Shown one piece after another: positions 53,863 to 64,000 of a DNA stretch of 64,000 bases; the first letter of the stretch is position 1, and the number at the start of each line of letters is the position of its first letter. The position numbers and the translations under genes were made by a program. This DNA comes from Shinisaurus crocodilurus. Lineage: Eukaryota > Chordata > Lepidosauria > Squamata > Shinisauridae. The notes beneath the pieces are model-generated. The model was not told the DNA's origin. It worked only from the letters and a program-made list of their open reading frames with translations, and did not search any database. The DNA is taken from assembly GCA_021292165.1 (NCBI GenBank), contig CM037879.1:288336272-288400271 (forward strand). The letters run 5' to 3'.

Positions 53863-55235
53863 TGCTTGTTTTGTCTTGGGCAGGGGCACGTTGTTGATGC
53901 CTGCGCCCACTGCCAGGCATTCAGAAAACAAGCTTGTCGAAACAGATTGGATAGACTGAAGGCGGTGCTGCGGAAACAAGTGCTAGAAGCTGTGGAGGTG
54001 CCCAGACCTCACATGGCCCAGGAGGTCTGGATGCCTGTCACCCATTCCAATGACCTTGCAGACCGTGGGGGCAGTGAGATCTGCTTCATCCTCAGCAAGA
54101 GCTCTAACTATGGGCCATACCAACTCCCCTACTCTTGGACAGTCTCCAGCACCTTGTGTACATAAGAAGCTCTCCAAGAAGGCTCGGGGCCTGAAATTGG
54201 TGGACCCTCAAGAAAAAAGAAGACAATGAGGGATTCAAGAGAGCCGCTGTCCCCAGGCTCTTCAGCCCTGATTCCGGTTCTTCCTCCTCTTCATTTGAAT
54301 TTGTCAATACTGGTGGATCTGCTGTGTTGGTACTGATGCCTGAGCCGGTATAGATAGCGTCAACTTCAGAGGGTGAAATAAGGGACCCCATTCTTCCTTT
54401 GGATAAGAGGATGGATCCACAAGATTGATCACCACCCCGTGCCCATCGACATCGAGTTGGGTCTCCAGATTTGATGGCCTCGGGGTTCCCACAGCCAGGA
54501 CACAGAGATGGACGTCTCTGTCCTTATGAACATCATTCCTGCTCTTGGTCTCCTGTCTCTGACTGAGACAGGCAATCTGAGTGGTCTCTGCCTCCTAGAT
54601 GTGCTTATTATCGGGATGCTTGACAGTATAGGAGAGATCAAGACATTCAGTATGACCACATCTGATACCTGGACACTGTGTCCTCTTGATACTGACGCCT
54701 GGGTCCCTCAGCATCGCTTTCTCAACCACCTGCAGAGGAGGTATTCCGCCCTCCCCCATCTCCACTGCCCAGGGCTCCTTCAGTACTGTTGTATGTATCC
54801 CCAGCCCGTGCAATAGCACAGCCACACTCGCTGTGCCAACCCTCACCTGCCCACAGACAGCTGGCTAATCTTCGCTCGTCTTCACCAAGTAGACTGCCAC
54901 GGACTTTTGTTGCTCATCCAGAGGAGTTGCCTCAATCAGCAGCAGAGGACTACCCGTAGGATTTGGCCTTTCGCTCTTCATGGCCCCGTTGATCTTGTCG
55001 CCTGAAGGATCAGTGGGTACCCATGATCCGGTGTCCCCTTCAGAGGACTTAGGTCATTTTTCAGATCAGATTCTCTATTTGGCGCCGTCCCTGGGTCTTG
55101 AGCTGCATCAGCTGGTGCAGAGAATTAAGGACCCGGTGTTCAATGCTGTCCATATAGACGCATCAACACCAATAGCCATTCCATTTCTTCCTACCTTATT
55201 GCAGACGGTACAACAGTCTTGGAAAGCACCGCAAG
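53863..55235 (+). pseudogene. DIRS ORF1 (gag-like) pseudogene
   Basis: A putative zinc-binding C-x2-C-x4-H-x4-C-x2-C motif (CLFCLGQGHVVDACAHC, 53863-53913) is followed by QAFRKQACRNRLDRLKAVLR. Further on, EDLGHFSDQILYLAPSLGLE, LHQLVQRIKDPVFNAVHIDA and TLLQTVQQSWKAP (about 55040-55235) match the conserved C-terminal part of DIRS ORF1 as I know it. Between them the frame is broken repeatedly. Confidence 0.75.
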
Positions 55236-55239
55236 GAGC

Positions 55240-55798
55240 ATGCAACTCCCCTGTTACAGCAGCCTCACTGGCTACTGGTCTGTTTCCGAGCAGAATTGAA
55301 AGTGCTGGTTATCACCTATAAAGCCCTATATGGCTTGGGACCAGGCTACCAGAAAGATCACCTTCTCCCATATGAGCCTGCCTGGTCCTTAAGATCTTCT
55401 GTAGAGGATCTTCTTTTGAGAATGCCGCTATCAGAGGCGTGTTTGGCGGTGAAACAAGAGAGGGCCTTTTTGGTGGCCACTCCCAGGCTGTGGTTCACTC
55501 CCTTTCTGCGGTCTTTCCATCAGCAGGCAAAGACTACTTTATTTAAGAAAGGGTTGGGTGCCGTTTTTAATAATATTTTTTTCCCTACAATAGGAAATAG
55601 CTATTATAGGAAAATAATATTTTCCTATAATAGCTATTTCCTATAATAGTTAATGCCATACAATACAATAGTTTTTATTGTATTTTAATGTATTCTTTTA
55701 TTGTTTTAATCAATTTTAATTGATTCTGTAAGCTGCCTTGCATGCCATTTTTTGGCAGAAAGCCAGGGTACAAATAAAACAAATAAATAAATAAATAA
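55240..55798 (+). mobile_element. L2-type LINE 3' fragment
   Basis: KVLVITYKALYGLGPGYQKD, HLLPYEPAWSLRSSVEDLLL, and QERAFLVATPRLWFTPF, then 3' UTR and terminus gattctgtaagctgccttgc with (AAATA)n to 55798. It fuses directly to the DIRS fragment on its left. Confidence 0.85.
55590..55644. repeat. Perfect 26-bp hairpin in the L2 tail
   Basis: Left arm 55590-55615 (ATAGGAAATAGCTATTATAG...) and right arm 55619-55644 are exact complements with a 3-nt loop (AAT). Confidence 0.95.
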
Positions 55799-57125
55799 CA
55801 TAGAATCATAGACTTTGAGGGTGTTCTGTAAACCATCTTGTCCAGCCTTCCCCAACCTGGTGCCCTCCAGATGTGTTAGACTACAGCTCCCATCATCCCC
55901 AGCCGTTAAGCTTTTCTTAATGTTTTGCCAAAATTTGCATCCCTGTAATTTCCATTCACTGGTTCCAGTCCTGCCCTCTGGAGCAACAAAGAAGAACTCT
56001 ACTCAATCTTTTACATGACAGCATTTCAGCTGTTTGAATCTAGCAATCATGTCTCCCCTTAGTCTTCTCTTCTTCAGGCTAAACATACCCGACTCTTCTA
56101 ACCGTTCCTCACAGGACTTGCTATCCAGACTCCTCACCATCCTATTTGCTCTTCTCTGGATGCATTCCAGTTTGTCAATGTCCTTCTTAAAATGTGGCAG
56201 CAGAACTGGACCTAGCACTGCAAATGCAGCCTCACCAGCGCAGAATTTTGCAGAACTATTACTTCCTGTGATCTGGACACTATGCTTCTGTTAATGCAGC
56301 CTAAGATTGCATTAGTTTTTTAAGCAGCTGCATCCCACTGCTGGCTCACATTCAGCTTAAGACACCTAGATACTTTTCATATGTAGTGCTTCCAAGCCAG
56401 GTTTTCCCCAACCTGTATTCATGCCTTTTATTTTTACTACGTAAATGTGAGGGTTTACATTTCACTCCGTGATTTTCATCTTGATAGTTTCAGCTCAGCG
56501 TTTCAACCTGTCGAGATCATTTTAAATCTTGATTTGTCTGTACAGGTAGGACTATCCCTCCCAGCTTCATATCTGCAAATTTGATTAGCATCCTCACTAC
56601 ACCCTCAACCAAGTCATTTATAAATGCATTGAACAACACAGCCTAGGACTCAGTCTGCAACATTTAACTTGAAACTTTCCCCCAAATTGTTTCAGATAAT
56701 TAATGAACACTCATTTGATATGATTGCTCAACCAGCGCAATCCACCTGACAGTATTAGCCTCCAACCCATATTTGACCCTCTTGTCGACACGGATATTGT
56801 GAGAAACCTTGTTAAACGGTTTGCTGAAATCAAGATATACTGTGTCCATGGCATTCCCGTGATCTACCACACTAGTAACTATATTTTTAAAAGAAAGAGA
56901 AGAAATAAGACTGGTCTGGCATGACTTAATCTTGATAAATCCATGCTGGCTCCTAGTAATCAATGCACTATTCTCTAGATGCTTACAGACTGACAGTTTA
57001 ATAATGTTTTAGAATTTTGCCCAATTTTGATGTGAGTTTGACGGGTTTGCAGTTTCCTAGATCTGCCTTTTCCCTTTTTTTGAAAATGGGGACAAGATTT
57101 GCCCATTTCTTGTTTGGTCTTCTCT
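55799..57125 (-). mobile_element. Old CR1 LINE fragment (1.3 kb)
   Basis: On the minus strand, with stops and frameshifts: VPIFKKREKADLGNCKPVKL, RSQHGFIKIKSCQTSLI, TVYLDFSKPFNKVSHN (RT), then KKDIDKLECIQRRANRMVRS, LDSKSCEERLEESGMFSLKK and the 3' end gactttgag...tctatgattctatg (plus left edge at 55799). A MITE half lies near its 3' end. Confidence 0.88.
55844..55913. mobile_element. MITE half inside CR1
   Basis: cagccttccccaacctggtg ccctccagatgtgttagact acagctcccatcatccccag cc is the left half of the 2687/40796 family; the right half is missing. Confidence 0.65.
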
Positions 57126-57581
57126 TGGGATCATGCTGGATCAGGCCAAGGGTCCATCTAGTCCCTTATCTCATTTTTCTACAAACAAACAAACAAACAA
57201 ACAAAACGCTACAAAAATGCCTGTCTGCAAATGACTTGGTAGGAAAAAAAGTGGGCATGACGCTTATTCTAACCTGCACAGAATCATATTTATGGGAAAG
57301 AAGAGCAGTGCCTGTTGTTTGCAACTCTTGTTCTGTATTGTACTACTTGTTCCATAGGTAGAAAAATAATATAACCATAACGGTGTCCGTTCTCGATGGT
57401 TATTTTTTATAGGAAGAGGAAAAGGGACCTGTTTGGTTGCTCCCCCACCCCTGCTTACAGAATTCCTTTGCTTTGCAGATTTGCCAAAACATGGTGTACA
57501 TGCGATTTTTCCAACACAAGTAAAATCAGTATAGGAAATCATTGTGCATGAACTGTACTCATTTGTGGGTGTTGGCATTAA
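57126..57581. other. Short unassigned interval
   Basis: Contains a fragment of the 20605-type repeat (ggatcaggccaagggtccat, about 57140) and (AAAC)n at 57181-57206. Confidence 0.4.
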
Positions 57582-57598
57582 CAATTCATCTGGTTCTT
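57582..57598. repeat. Left TSD of the L1 insertion
   Basis: CAATTCATCTGGTTCTT, identical to 61400-61416. Confidence 0.95.
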
Positions 57599-59309
57599 TT
57601 TTAAAAAAATTTTTTAATTGAGTTTTCAAAAACAACAACAAATCATATTTGGCTTCCGCCTCATTGTCTGACAAACATTACCAATCCTTATCCAATCTAA
57701 GTTTCCTCTATTTTCACAGAAAGAATTTATCTCACCAATATTCAAAAATCAAAACCCAAAGTTATTAAGTCACTTTCCCTCCTCCCCAAGAAGTCCACCA
57801 GAGGTTTCCAGTCTTTCTTAAACGAAGATAGATTTTTTTCTCTAATTAAACAAGTCAATTTTGCCATCTCTGCTAAGTCCAACATTTTCAATAGCCAGTC
57901 TTCTATAGTTGGTATTGTTGTTTCTTTCCCTTTTTGAGCATAGATTATTCTTGCTGCTGTCATCATATATTGTAATAATGTTCCATAGCCTTTCTCAAGT
58001 TGTAAATCCATTATACCCAATAATGGTTTCAGTTTAATACTCACTTTTAAAATCTTTTGTATCCATGTATGTATTTGTACCCAGTATGTTTTCACTTTTT
58101 TACATGTCCACCAAACATGATAAAATGTTCCTTCCTGATTTTGACATTTCCAACATACATTTGACACATCTTTATACATCTTAGCCAATTTCACAGGGGT
58201 TAGGTACCAACGATACATCATCTTGTAAAAATTCTCTCTAAGATCAGAACACAATGTAAATTTTATACCTTTAGTTCACATACGTTCCCATTTTTCCATC
58301 ATTATATTATATCCAAAGTTCCTTGCCCATTTAATCATACAGTCCTTAACTTGTTCTTCTTCTGTCCCAAACTTCAGCAGAAATTTATACATTTTTGAAT
58401 TATGTGGTTATCACCTGTACACAATTGTATTTCAAATTCAGACTTATCCTGTTCTATATCATACATTCTTTTATCCACATTAAATCTCTCTGATAATTGC
58501 ATGTATGAAAACCAGTGTAAGTTATAACCTTCTGTTACTAAACAATCCCGTGTTTTAATCCAATATGTTCCCTGACGCGATTCTAATATTTCTCGGTATT
58601 TTAACCAGTTCTCATTGCTTGTCATTTCTTTCCTGTATAGTGCCTCTTGGGGTGATATCCATAAGGGTAATTTTGGGCATAACCTAGGCTTATATTTGTT
58701 CCAAACTCTTAATAACGCTCTTCTGATATAGTGGTTCTTGAAATCTACATTAACCTTAGCTTTGTCATACCACAAATGTCCATGCCATCCAAACCTTAGA
58801 TCATGCCCTTCTAATTCTAGAAGTCTATTATTTCTCAATGTCACCCATTCCCTCAACCAAACAAAACAGCAAGCATTAAAATACAATTTCAGATCAGGTA
58901 CACCCAATCCACCCCTTTCTTTTGCATCCTGTAAAACTATATATTTAACACGTGGTTTCTTTCTTTGCCATATAAATTTAGATAAGTCCTTTTGCCATTC
59001 TTTAAAGGGCACATCATTAGTTATAATTGGCAGTGTTTGAAATAAAAACATCATTCTTGGTAAAACATTCATTTTTATCACAGAAATCCTACCCAATAAA
59101 GACAATTTTAGTTTCTCCCATTTCAACGTATCATTTTTAATTCCTGACCATATCTTAACATAATTGTTTTGAAACAAGGTGGAATTCGAATTTGTCATTA
59201 TAATACCAAGATATTTTACTCTTTTTTCAATTTTAAAACCCGTTTTTTGCATCAATATCTGTTGGTCTTCCGCTCTCATATTCTTCACCAACATTTTTGT
59301 TTTTTCATG

Positions 59310-59552
59310 ATTTATTTATTTATCATTTTGTATCATTTATTTATTATATTTATACCCCGCCTTTTTTCCTGCAAGGAATCCAAGGTGGCTTACACAATCC
59401 TCCTCCTCTCCATTTCATCCTCACAACAACCCTGTGAGGTAGGTTAGGCTGAGAGTCAGTGACTGGCCCAAAGTCACCCAGTGAGTTTCATGGCCAAGCG
59501 GGGACTAGAACCCGGGTCTCCCGAGTCCCAGTCCAACACTCTCACCACTACC
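59310..59552 (-). mobile_element. tRNA-derived MIR-like SINE inside L1
   Basis: Same family and orientation as 12003: B box GGTTCTAGTCC (plus 59502-59512), core and L2-like tail (accccgccttttttcctgca in plus). The A-box end is cut at ctctcaccactac. It separates FADD from the rest of the L1 RT. The TSD is not resolvable because of the A/T-rich flank. Confidence 0.9.
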
Positions 59553-60478
59553 TTAAATCCTGCCAACCCTCCAAACTCATTTAATTTATCCAACAGAGTT
59601 TGCACTCCTTGTAGTGGATTTTCCAAGACTATCATCAAATCATCTGCAAAAGCTCTTAACTTGTATGATTCTTTTTAAATTTTTATTCCCGGGATTCTTC
59701 CATCTTGCCTAATATCTCTAAGCAAAACTTCTAAAACTAAAATAAACAATAGTGGAGATAATGGACAGCCTTGTCTTGTTCCCTTTTGTATCATACAAGG
59801 CTTTGTCAATTCACCGTTAACAATTATTTTTGCTTTTTGTGTTGAATATATCAATTTTACTCCTTTAATAAAATTCTCTCCAAAATCCATTTCATTCATA
59901 ACTCCAAATAAAAAACTCCAATTCACGTTGTCAAAGGCTTTTCCAGCATCCAAAAAAATCAGTGCTGCTTGTTTTTCATTATGACAATTTAAATATTCCA
60001 GCACATCCAACACAGTTCTAATGTTATCTCTTAATTATCTTTTAGGCAGAAAACCACATTGATCTTGATGGATAAACTCTTGTAAAATTTTCTTTAATCT
60101 TTCAGATAGAATCATTGTAAATAATTTATAATCATTATTCAATAATGAAATTGGCCTATCATTTTTAACAGAAGCCAAGTCTTGTCCTTCTTTAGGTATC
60201 AATGTAATATTAGCCTCTCTCTATGTATCTGGTAACTTCCCATTTTGTAGGATGTTATTCATAGTCCTTTGTAGTGGTTGTAACAACTCATCCTCAAAAC
60301 ACTTATAATAAATTGCTGACAATCCACCAGGGCCCGGTGTTTTCCCTTTTTTAGATTTTTTAATTGCTTCAGATAATTCTTGTATAGTTATAGGGCCATT
60401 CATAATTTGTCTTTGATATTCTGTGATCTTTGGTAAATTTTGCCTTTGCAAATAATCTTCTATTCTTTTTTCGGATTA

Positions 60479-60490
60479 CCCCCCCCCCCT
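60479..60490. repeat. Poly-C tract inside L1
   Basis: A run of about 11 C (poly-G in the L1 sense), breaking the ORF2 frame between 60702-60460 and 60451-60221. Confidence 0.9.
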
Positions 60491-61399
60491 TTATATAATT
60501 GTGAATAAAATTGAAGAAACGCTCTTTTCATACCCAAATTATCTGTTATTTCAGTGTTGTCATCCAACAGCTTAAGTATTACTCTCTTTTCTTTCTCTTT
60601 CCTTAGTTTATATGCCAACCATTTCCCTGGTTTATTAGCAAATTCAAAATCCCTTTGCTTGGCATAACTCAATTTCATTTCCAGTTCTTGCATCGTCAAC
60701 ATAGATAACTCTGCAGTGCTTTAATTTGCCATGGAATATTAGTATTATTTGGAGATCTTTCTAATTCCTTCTCTTTCTCTCTGATTTCCAATAAAATCTT
60801 TTCTGTCGTTTCTTGTCTCTTTTTTTAAAGAAAGGAGTTATGTCGTATAAATTGTCCTCTAATGAAGTCTTTACTTGTATCCCAGACTATTTGTAAGTCC
60901 ACACCTTTATCTAAGTTATTTTCAAAAAATTCTCTCAGTTTATGCTTACAGTCTTGGACTACCCTTTCTTGTTTCAATAGTGATTCATTAAAACTCCATC
61001 TAAATAAACCCTTCTTCCTTTTGAAAGTCACAGAAACTGGATTATGATCAGAAAACGTTTTTGGCAATATTTCAGCTTTATAAATTTCTATGGCCATAGC
61101 TTTCAACAACCAAATCATATCAAGTCTTGCATGTGATTTATGTCTATCAGAAAAAAATGTAAATTCTCTGGAGTCTCCATTTTTAGTTCTCCAAATGTAC
61201 ACCAACTCCAGATTTTCTATTAATTCAAAAAAAAATTGTTGGCAATTTCCCCTGGTTTTTTCTTATATCTTTTTCTGAACATCTATCCTGTATTGGTGAC
61301 ACCACTCCATTCCAATCTCCCATTAAACACCAGTTTCCATATGTAAATTCCAAAAGTCTATCCATAAGACCTTTATAAAACATAAATTCATTTTCATTT

Positions 61400-61416
61400 C
61401 AATTCATCTGGTTCTT
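61400..61416. repeat. Right TSD of the L1 insertion
   Basis: CAATTCATCTGGTTCTT, identical to 57582-57598. Sequence on both outer sides then reads as continuous non-repetitive DNA. Confidence 0.95.
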
Positions 61417-62445
61417 AATTTGGTGCCTTTAAAAAAAAGAAGATTGAAATGTATTTAACTATCAGCTCTTATTTTAAAAAAACTAATGGATTATTTGTCA
61501 TTATATATCTTTTGGGGGAAGTTGTTGTTGTTTTTACTTGCTTTAAGAGTCCCTGTGCTTTTCTTTCATCTCTGCCTCCAACTGCTTTTAAAGTGTTTGC
61601 GACCAACACTACAAAGGACACAGTGCTAATTAATTATTGTACTCATGGGTGGTGTTTCTTAAGAGACTTGCATTTGGTAATACACTTGAAGGAATGTTTT
61701 GATGGGGAAGGCTTTGAGGAGTGACAGATGTCTGATGTTGTCTCTCTCAAATTCTTTATCCATTGTCAATCCACAGCTTCCTCTCCTCCCTTGCCTATAG
61801 AATAAAAGATTGTGCACTTAACATCCTGCAATTTTGTGGTTATTTGTGTTTGGCATGTATACCTTCTGTGGTAAACTAGGTTGTGCTACTTGCTTGGGGT
61901 TGATGCAAGTAAGCACCTGGACTAGACTGAAAATTAGGGCTGCAAGTTTTCATTGACAGATTAGTCAACTAAGACTTCAGTTGGTTAACTGAGGATGGCA
62001 AATTTTCAACAGAGGGGCTGAGAGTTGAGGAGCTGAGAGTTGTTTCTTTATATTTTGAAGCTAGTTTGGTTCTGGCAAATAATTTTTTTTAAAAAAAGAA
62101 ACAGAAAATGTTCAAGATGGCCTTTCCTTTCAAGGGCAAGTAGCATATTTGAATGAACTGTATGTTATCTCACACATTTTTCAAGAAGGCACCTATGTTG
62201 TGCCTTTAGCAATCTGCAAATTTATTGAAATTTATTTGATTAATTTGGTTAAAAGCCAGAACATTAGCTAAAATTAATGAGCTGTTTGACAGTCCTACTG
62301 ATGATGCTTAATTTTGTGTATGATGCATCAAGGCTGCAATCCTAGTCACATTTTAGAAGTGGAAATATTGCTGGATTTGCCACTACTTGTTTGGTGTTTG
62401 CGCTGCCCCAGTGGTGGCTTACTTAATAATGTTACCAACACAGGT
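61417..62445. other. Unassigned stretch
   Basis: No element or coding signal; the 'aaggctgcaatcctagtcac' phrase at 62331-62350 resembles a MITE end, but no partner is visible. Confidence 0.4.
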
Positions 62446-62770
62446 CCACACAGACCTTTCCCCTTTGCTCTCTCTCTCCACTCCCAACCTCTAGCCCTGC
62501 AGTGTCTCTCCCCCAACCCCTTTACTCGCCATTTTTCTCCCTTCCCCATTCCTAGCCGCCTTCTTTCTCCTTTCCTAGTCCCTAGCCTTGCCTTTCTCTC
62601 TCACTCATCCCTTTATTTTGCCATTTCTCTCCGCTCCCAGTCTCTACTCTTGCTCTTCCTCTCCCCCCTGTACACTCCTCCTTACCTTGCTGTTTCTCTC
62701 CACTCCTAGCTAGCCTTGCTCTTTCTCTTCCCTCTAACCCTTTGCCTTGCTTTCTCTTCCTGTCCACTGA
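62446..62770. repeat. Degenerate CT-rich tandem repeat
   Basis: Repeated variants of 'ccttgcctttctctc', 'cactcctagc' and 'ttgctctttctcttcc' with a rough period of 50-60 bp. The 131-codon frame through it is a by-product (repeated Phe/Leu/Ser). Confidence 0.7.
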
Positions 62771-62829
62771 ACATCTAACCAGTGGCAGGTCCAGGAACAG
62801 GAAGGAGAACCCTAGCGTTTTTCAATTTT

Positions 62830-62835
62830 GTATTA

Positions 62836-62871
<36 letters not shown>

Positions 62872-62875
62872 AAAC
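62830..62875. repeat. (ATT)n microsatellite
   Basis: About 12 tandem ATT triplets (taattattattatt...) followed by an A-rich segment (62875-62975) that may be an L1 3' end on the minus strand. Confidence 0.9.
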
Positions 62876-62979
62876 AAATTAAAGGAAAAAAACACTACAA
62901 ATACATATAATAACAAACAAAACATAAAATAGACTTCCGATTTTCTCCACAGCAAACCTTAAATTAAACAAAAAAAATT

Positions 62980-64000
62980 GAAGGGGGCAGGGAGTGAAGA
63001 GCTGTGTGGGTGCCACGTTGGGGACCTCTGGTTAGAGCATTGTAGATGAAGATCAATAAGAGTATATCAGTGCATAGTTTTCAAAGTGAGTTCTATCAAG
63101 AGGCTTCCTCAAAAAATTGTCAAGGGTTCATCAATAGTTAGAAGAGAAATGGTGGACACGTTGCTCAAAAGATGGTTTTATCTGCCCTTGGGCACACCCA
63201 GCACCCCTTTGCAGAGCATGTTAGATGTATTCTAGGGCACACTTTCAGTTCACATGGAACAGTGATGAGTCCTAACATGCATCCACCTTACAACACTTCT
63301 GAGTGTCCTCGGCAACATGCAGGTGTTCTATGCCAACAAGCCAGTGTGGAAAGGGTTCCTCAAGGTAAACATCTGAAAAACCATTGGAGTACCTCAACCA
63401 AAATAGGGGCTCATAAGTTACTTCCTCACCCCTTCTGTATTCCTCCAATTCCTGTGATTTAGGGACTGTGTGTTGCCTAAATACAGTGAAATATGAGATT
63501 CTTTCATTTCCTTAGCAATTTTATTTCCAGAGGGGCAGCTCCCAGCCACAGCAAAAATTTTCAGAGGGAAGAATATCATCCTTTACCTACAGATCTTACA
63601 GAACAGAGATGTTTGCAGGTCTATGCTAATCGAGCAATTAGTATTGACAATGAATACAGCAGGATTGGTATTCCTTCCATTAGCCAAGCATTTCTTCGTT
63701 TAATTTCTGTTATTGTACTGAAAATATTACTTAGTCCTTGTATAGTAATGGGCTCTGAACAGTGCATTACAGATGACAGCACTTGAGGATCTTTTCTTTT
63801 TTTTAAATGTAGCTTTTAAATTGAATTCCTGGAAAATGTGAAATTGACTCACAGAGATTGTATGACACAAATACATGGCAGGAAATGGTGTCTGTATTTA
63901 TACATGGGAGCAATGTACATTCCACGTGTCCAGAGGCTCTCCGTGGAAATAACAAACCTCTCATCTGGATCACTTTTTGGCACCCAGGTGCAAGCCTTGG
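62980..64000. other. Unassigned stretch
   Basis: No repeat recognised. Two ~97-codon open frames (63172-63462, 63493-63786) have no recognisable motif and no convincing splice signals. Confidence 0.35.

Larger units (their letters stand above)
53405..55238 (+). mobile_element. DIRS-like element, left end and ORF1 remnant
   Basis: The left end gtaagtaccagttcttcttt gtggtctctgtgcatcacac atatgggctctgc resembles the terminal repeat of vertebrate DIRS-type (tyrosine-recombinase) retrotransposons. It is followed by ORF1 (gag-like) sequence. ORF2 (RT/RH), the recombinase and the right end are absent: the element stops in ORF1 and L2 sequence begins at about 55240. Confidence 0.75.
57742..61205 (-). 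pseudogene. L1 ORF2 (endonuclease/reverse transcriptase) pseudogene
   Basis: Frames in order on the minus strand: 61205-60825 endonuclease end with the SDHNPVSV catalytic box; 60702-60460 linker (LAYKLRKEKEKRVILKLLDD); 60451-60221 RT start (KKSKKGKTPGPGGLSAIYYK); 60013-59675 palm (ALIFLDAGKAFDNVNW, KGTRQGCPLSPLLF); FADD at 59639-59650, just before the SINE; 59294-58374 after the SINE (KYLGIIMTN, KLSLLGRISVIKMNVLPRMM); 58254-57742 C-terminus with a Cys-rich C-x2-C motif (VCWKCQNQEGTFYHVWWTCK). A handful of stops and frameshifts plus the SINE inactivate it. Confidence 0.93.
57599..61399 (-). mobile_element. 5'-truncated L1 LINE, split by a SINE
   Basis: About 3.8 kb (about 3.55 kb without the SINE) inserted on the minus strand, bounded by a perfect 17-bp TSD, with a 3' A-rich end (plus ttttttaaaaaaatttttta). 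It contains the C-terminal part of the ORF2 endonuclease, the reverse transcriptase and the C-terminal region; ORF1 and the 5' UTR were lost at insertion. Typical L1 target-primed integration. Confidence 0.95.

Noticed and set aside
54304..54868. Overlapping 60-100-codon frames in the DIRS region as genes
   Set aside because: They are fragments and shadows of the frameshifted DIRS ORF1.

Overview
This looks like a vertebrate nuclear genome, most likely a reptile and probably a squamate. The evidence is the interspersed-repeat community: CR1 LINEs with a 3' end of (ATTCTATG)n, abundant L2-type LINE 3' ends, a truncated L1, a DIRS-type element, several LTRs, tRNA-derived SINEs, hAT-like hairpin MITEs and a pogo/Tigger-like DNA transposon family. 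Nothing bacterial, viral-genome-like or CRISPR-like is present. Nearly every long open frame is transposon-derived or a chance opening, so the window is intronic or intergenic DNA packed with mobile elements.

Possible host coding sequence is sparse. At 1.4-2.3 kb on the minus strand there is a phase-consistent two-exon model (acceptor, branch-like CTAAC, stop, about 0.4 kb 3' UTR, AATAAA) that looks like the 3' end of an unidentified gene. At 15.3 kb on the plus strand a 179-nt open segment lies between a strong acceptor and a GT donor. I recognise neither product.

Layout. 0-9 kb: an L2 remnant, the gene-end candidate, four hairpin MITEs and a short CR1 with an 18-bp target-site duplication (TSD). 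9-15 kb: two Tigger-like elements, L2 3' ends, a LINE C-terminal ORF with a C2H2 finger, tRNA-SINEs split by MITEs, the first 5S rRNA-headed SINE and a young CR1 with a 310-codon ORF. 15-28 kb: two inverted solo LTRs of one family (about 685 bp, 5-bp TSDs) around L2/CR1 nests. 28-38 kb: MITEs, a solo Gypsy-type LTR (TSD AGGAG), a second LTR family (TSD ACAGC) and two Tigger-like copies. 38-53 kb: mostly L2 and CR1 fragments, including a 1.7-kb L2 with reverse-transcriptase remains. 53-57 kb: a DIRS gag fragment joined to L2, then an old CR1. 57.6-61.4 kb: an L1 of about 3.8 kb with a perfect 17-bp TSD, itself split by a SINE. The last 2.6 kb is largely unannotated.

The most unusual content is a chimeric SINE family with a 5S rRNA head and a CR1 tail (three copies), and a group of hairpin MITEs that share one inner hairpin but carry different termini. 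All coordinates were read by eye; superfamily labels rest on TSD length, termini and protein motifs, without database searches.
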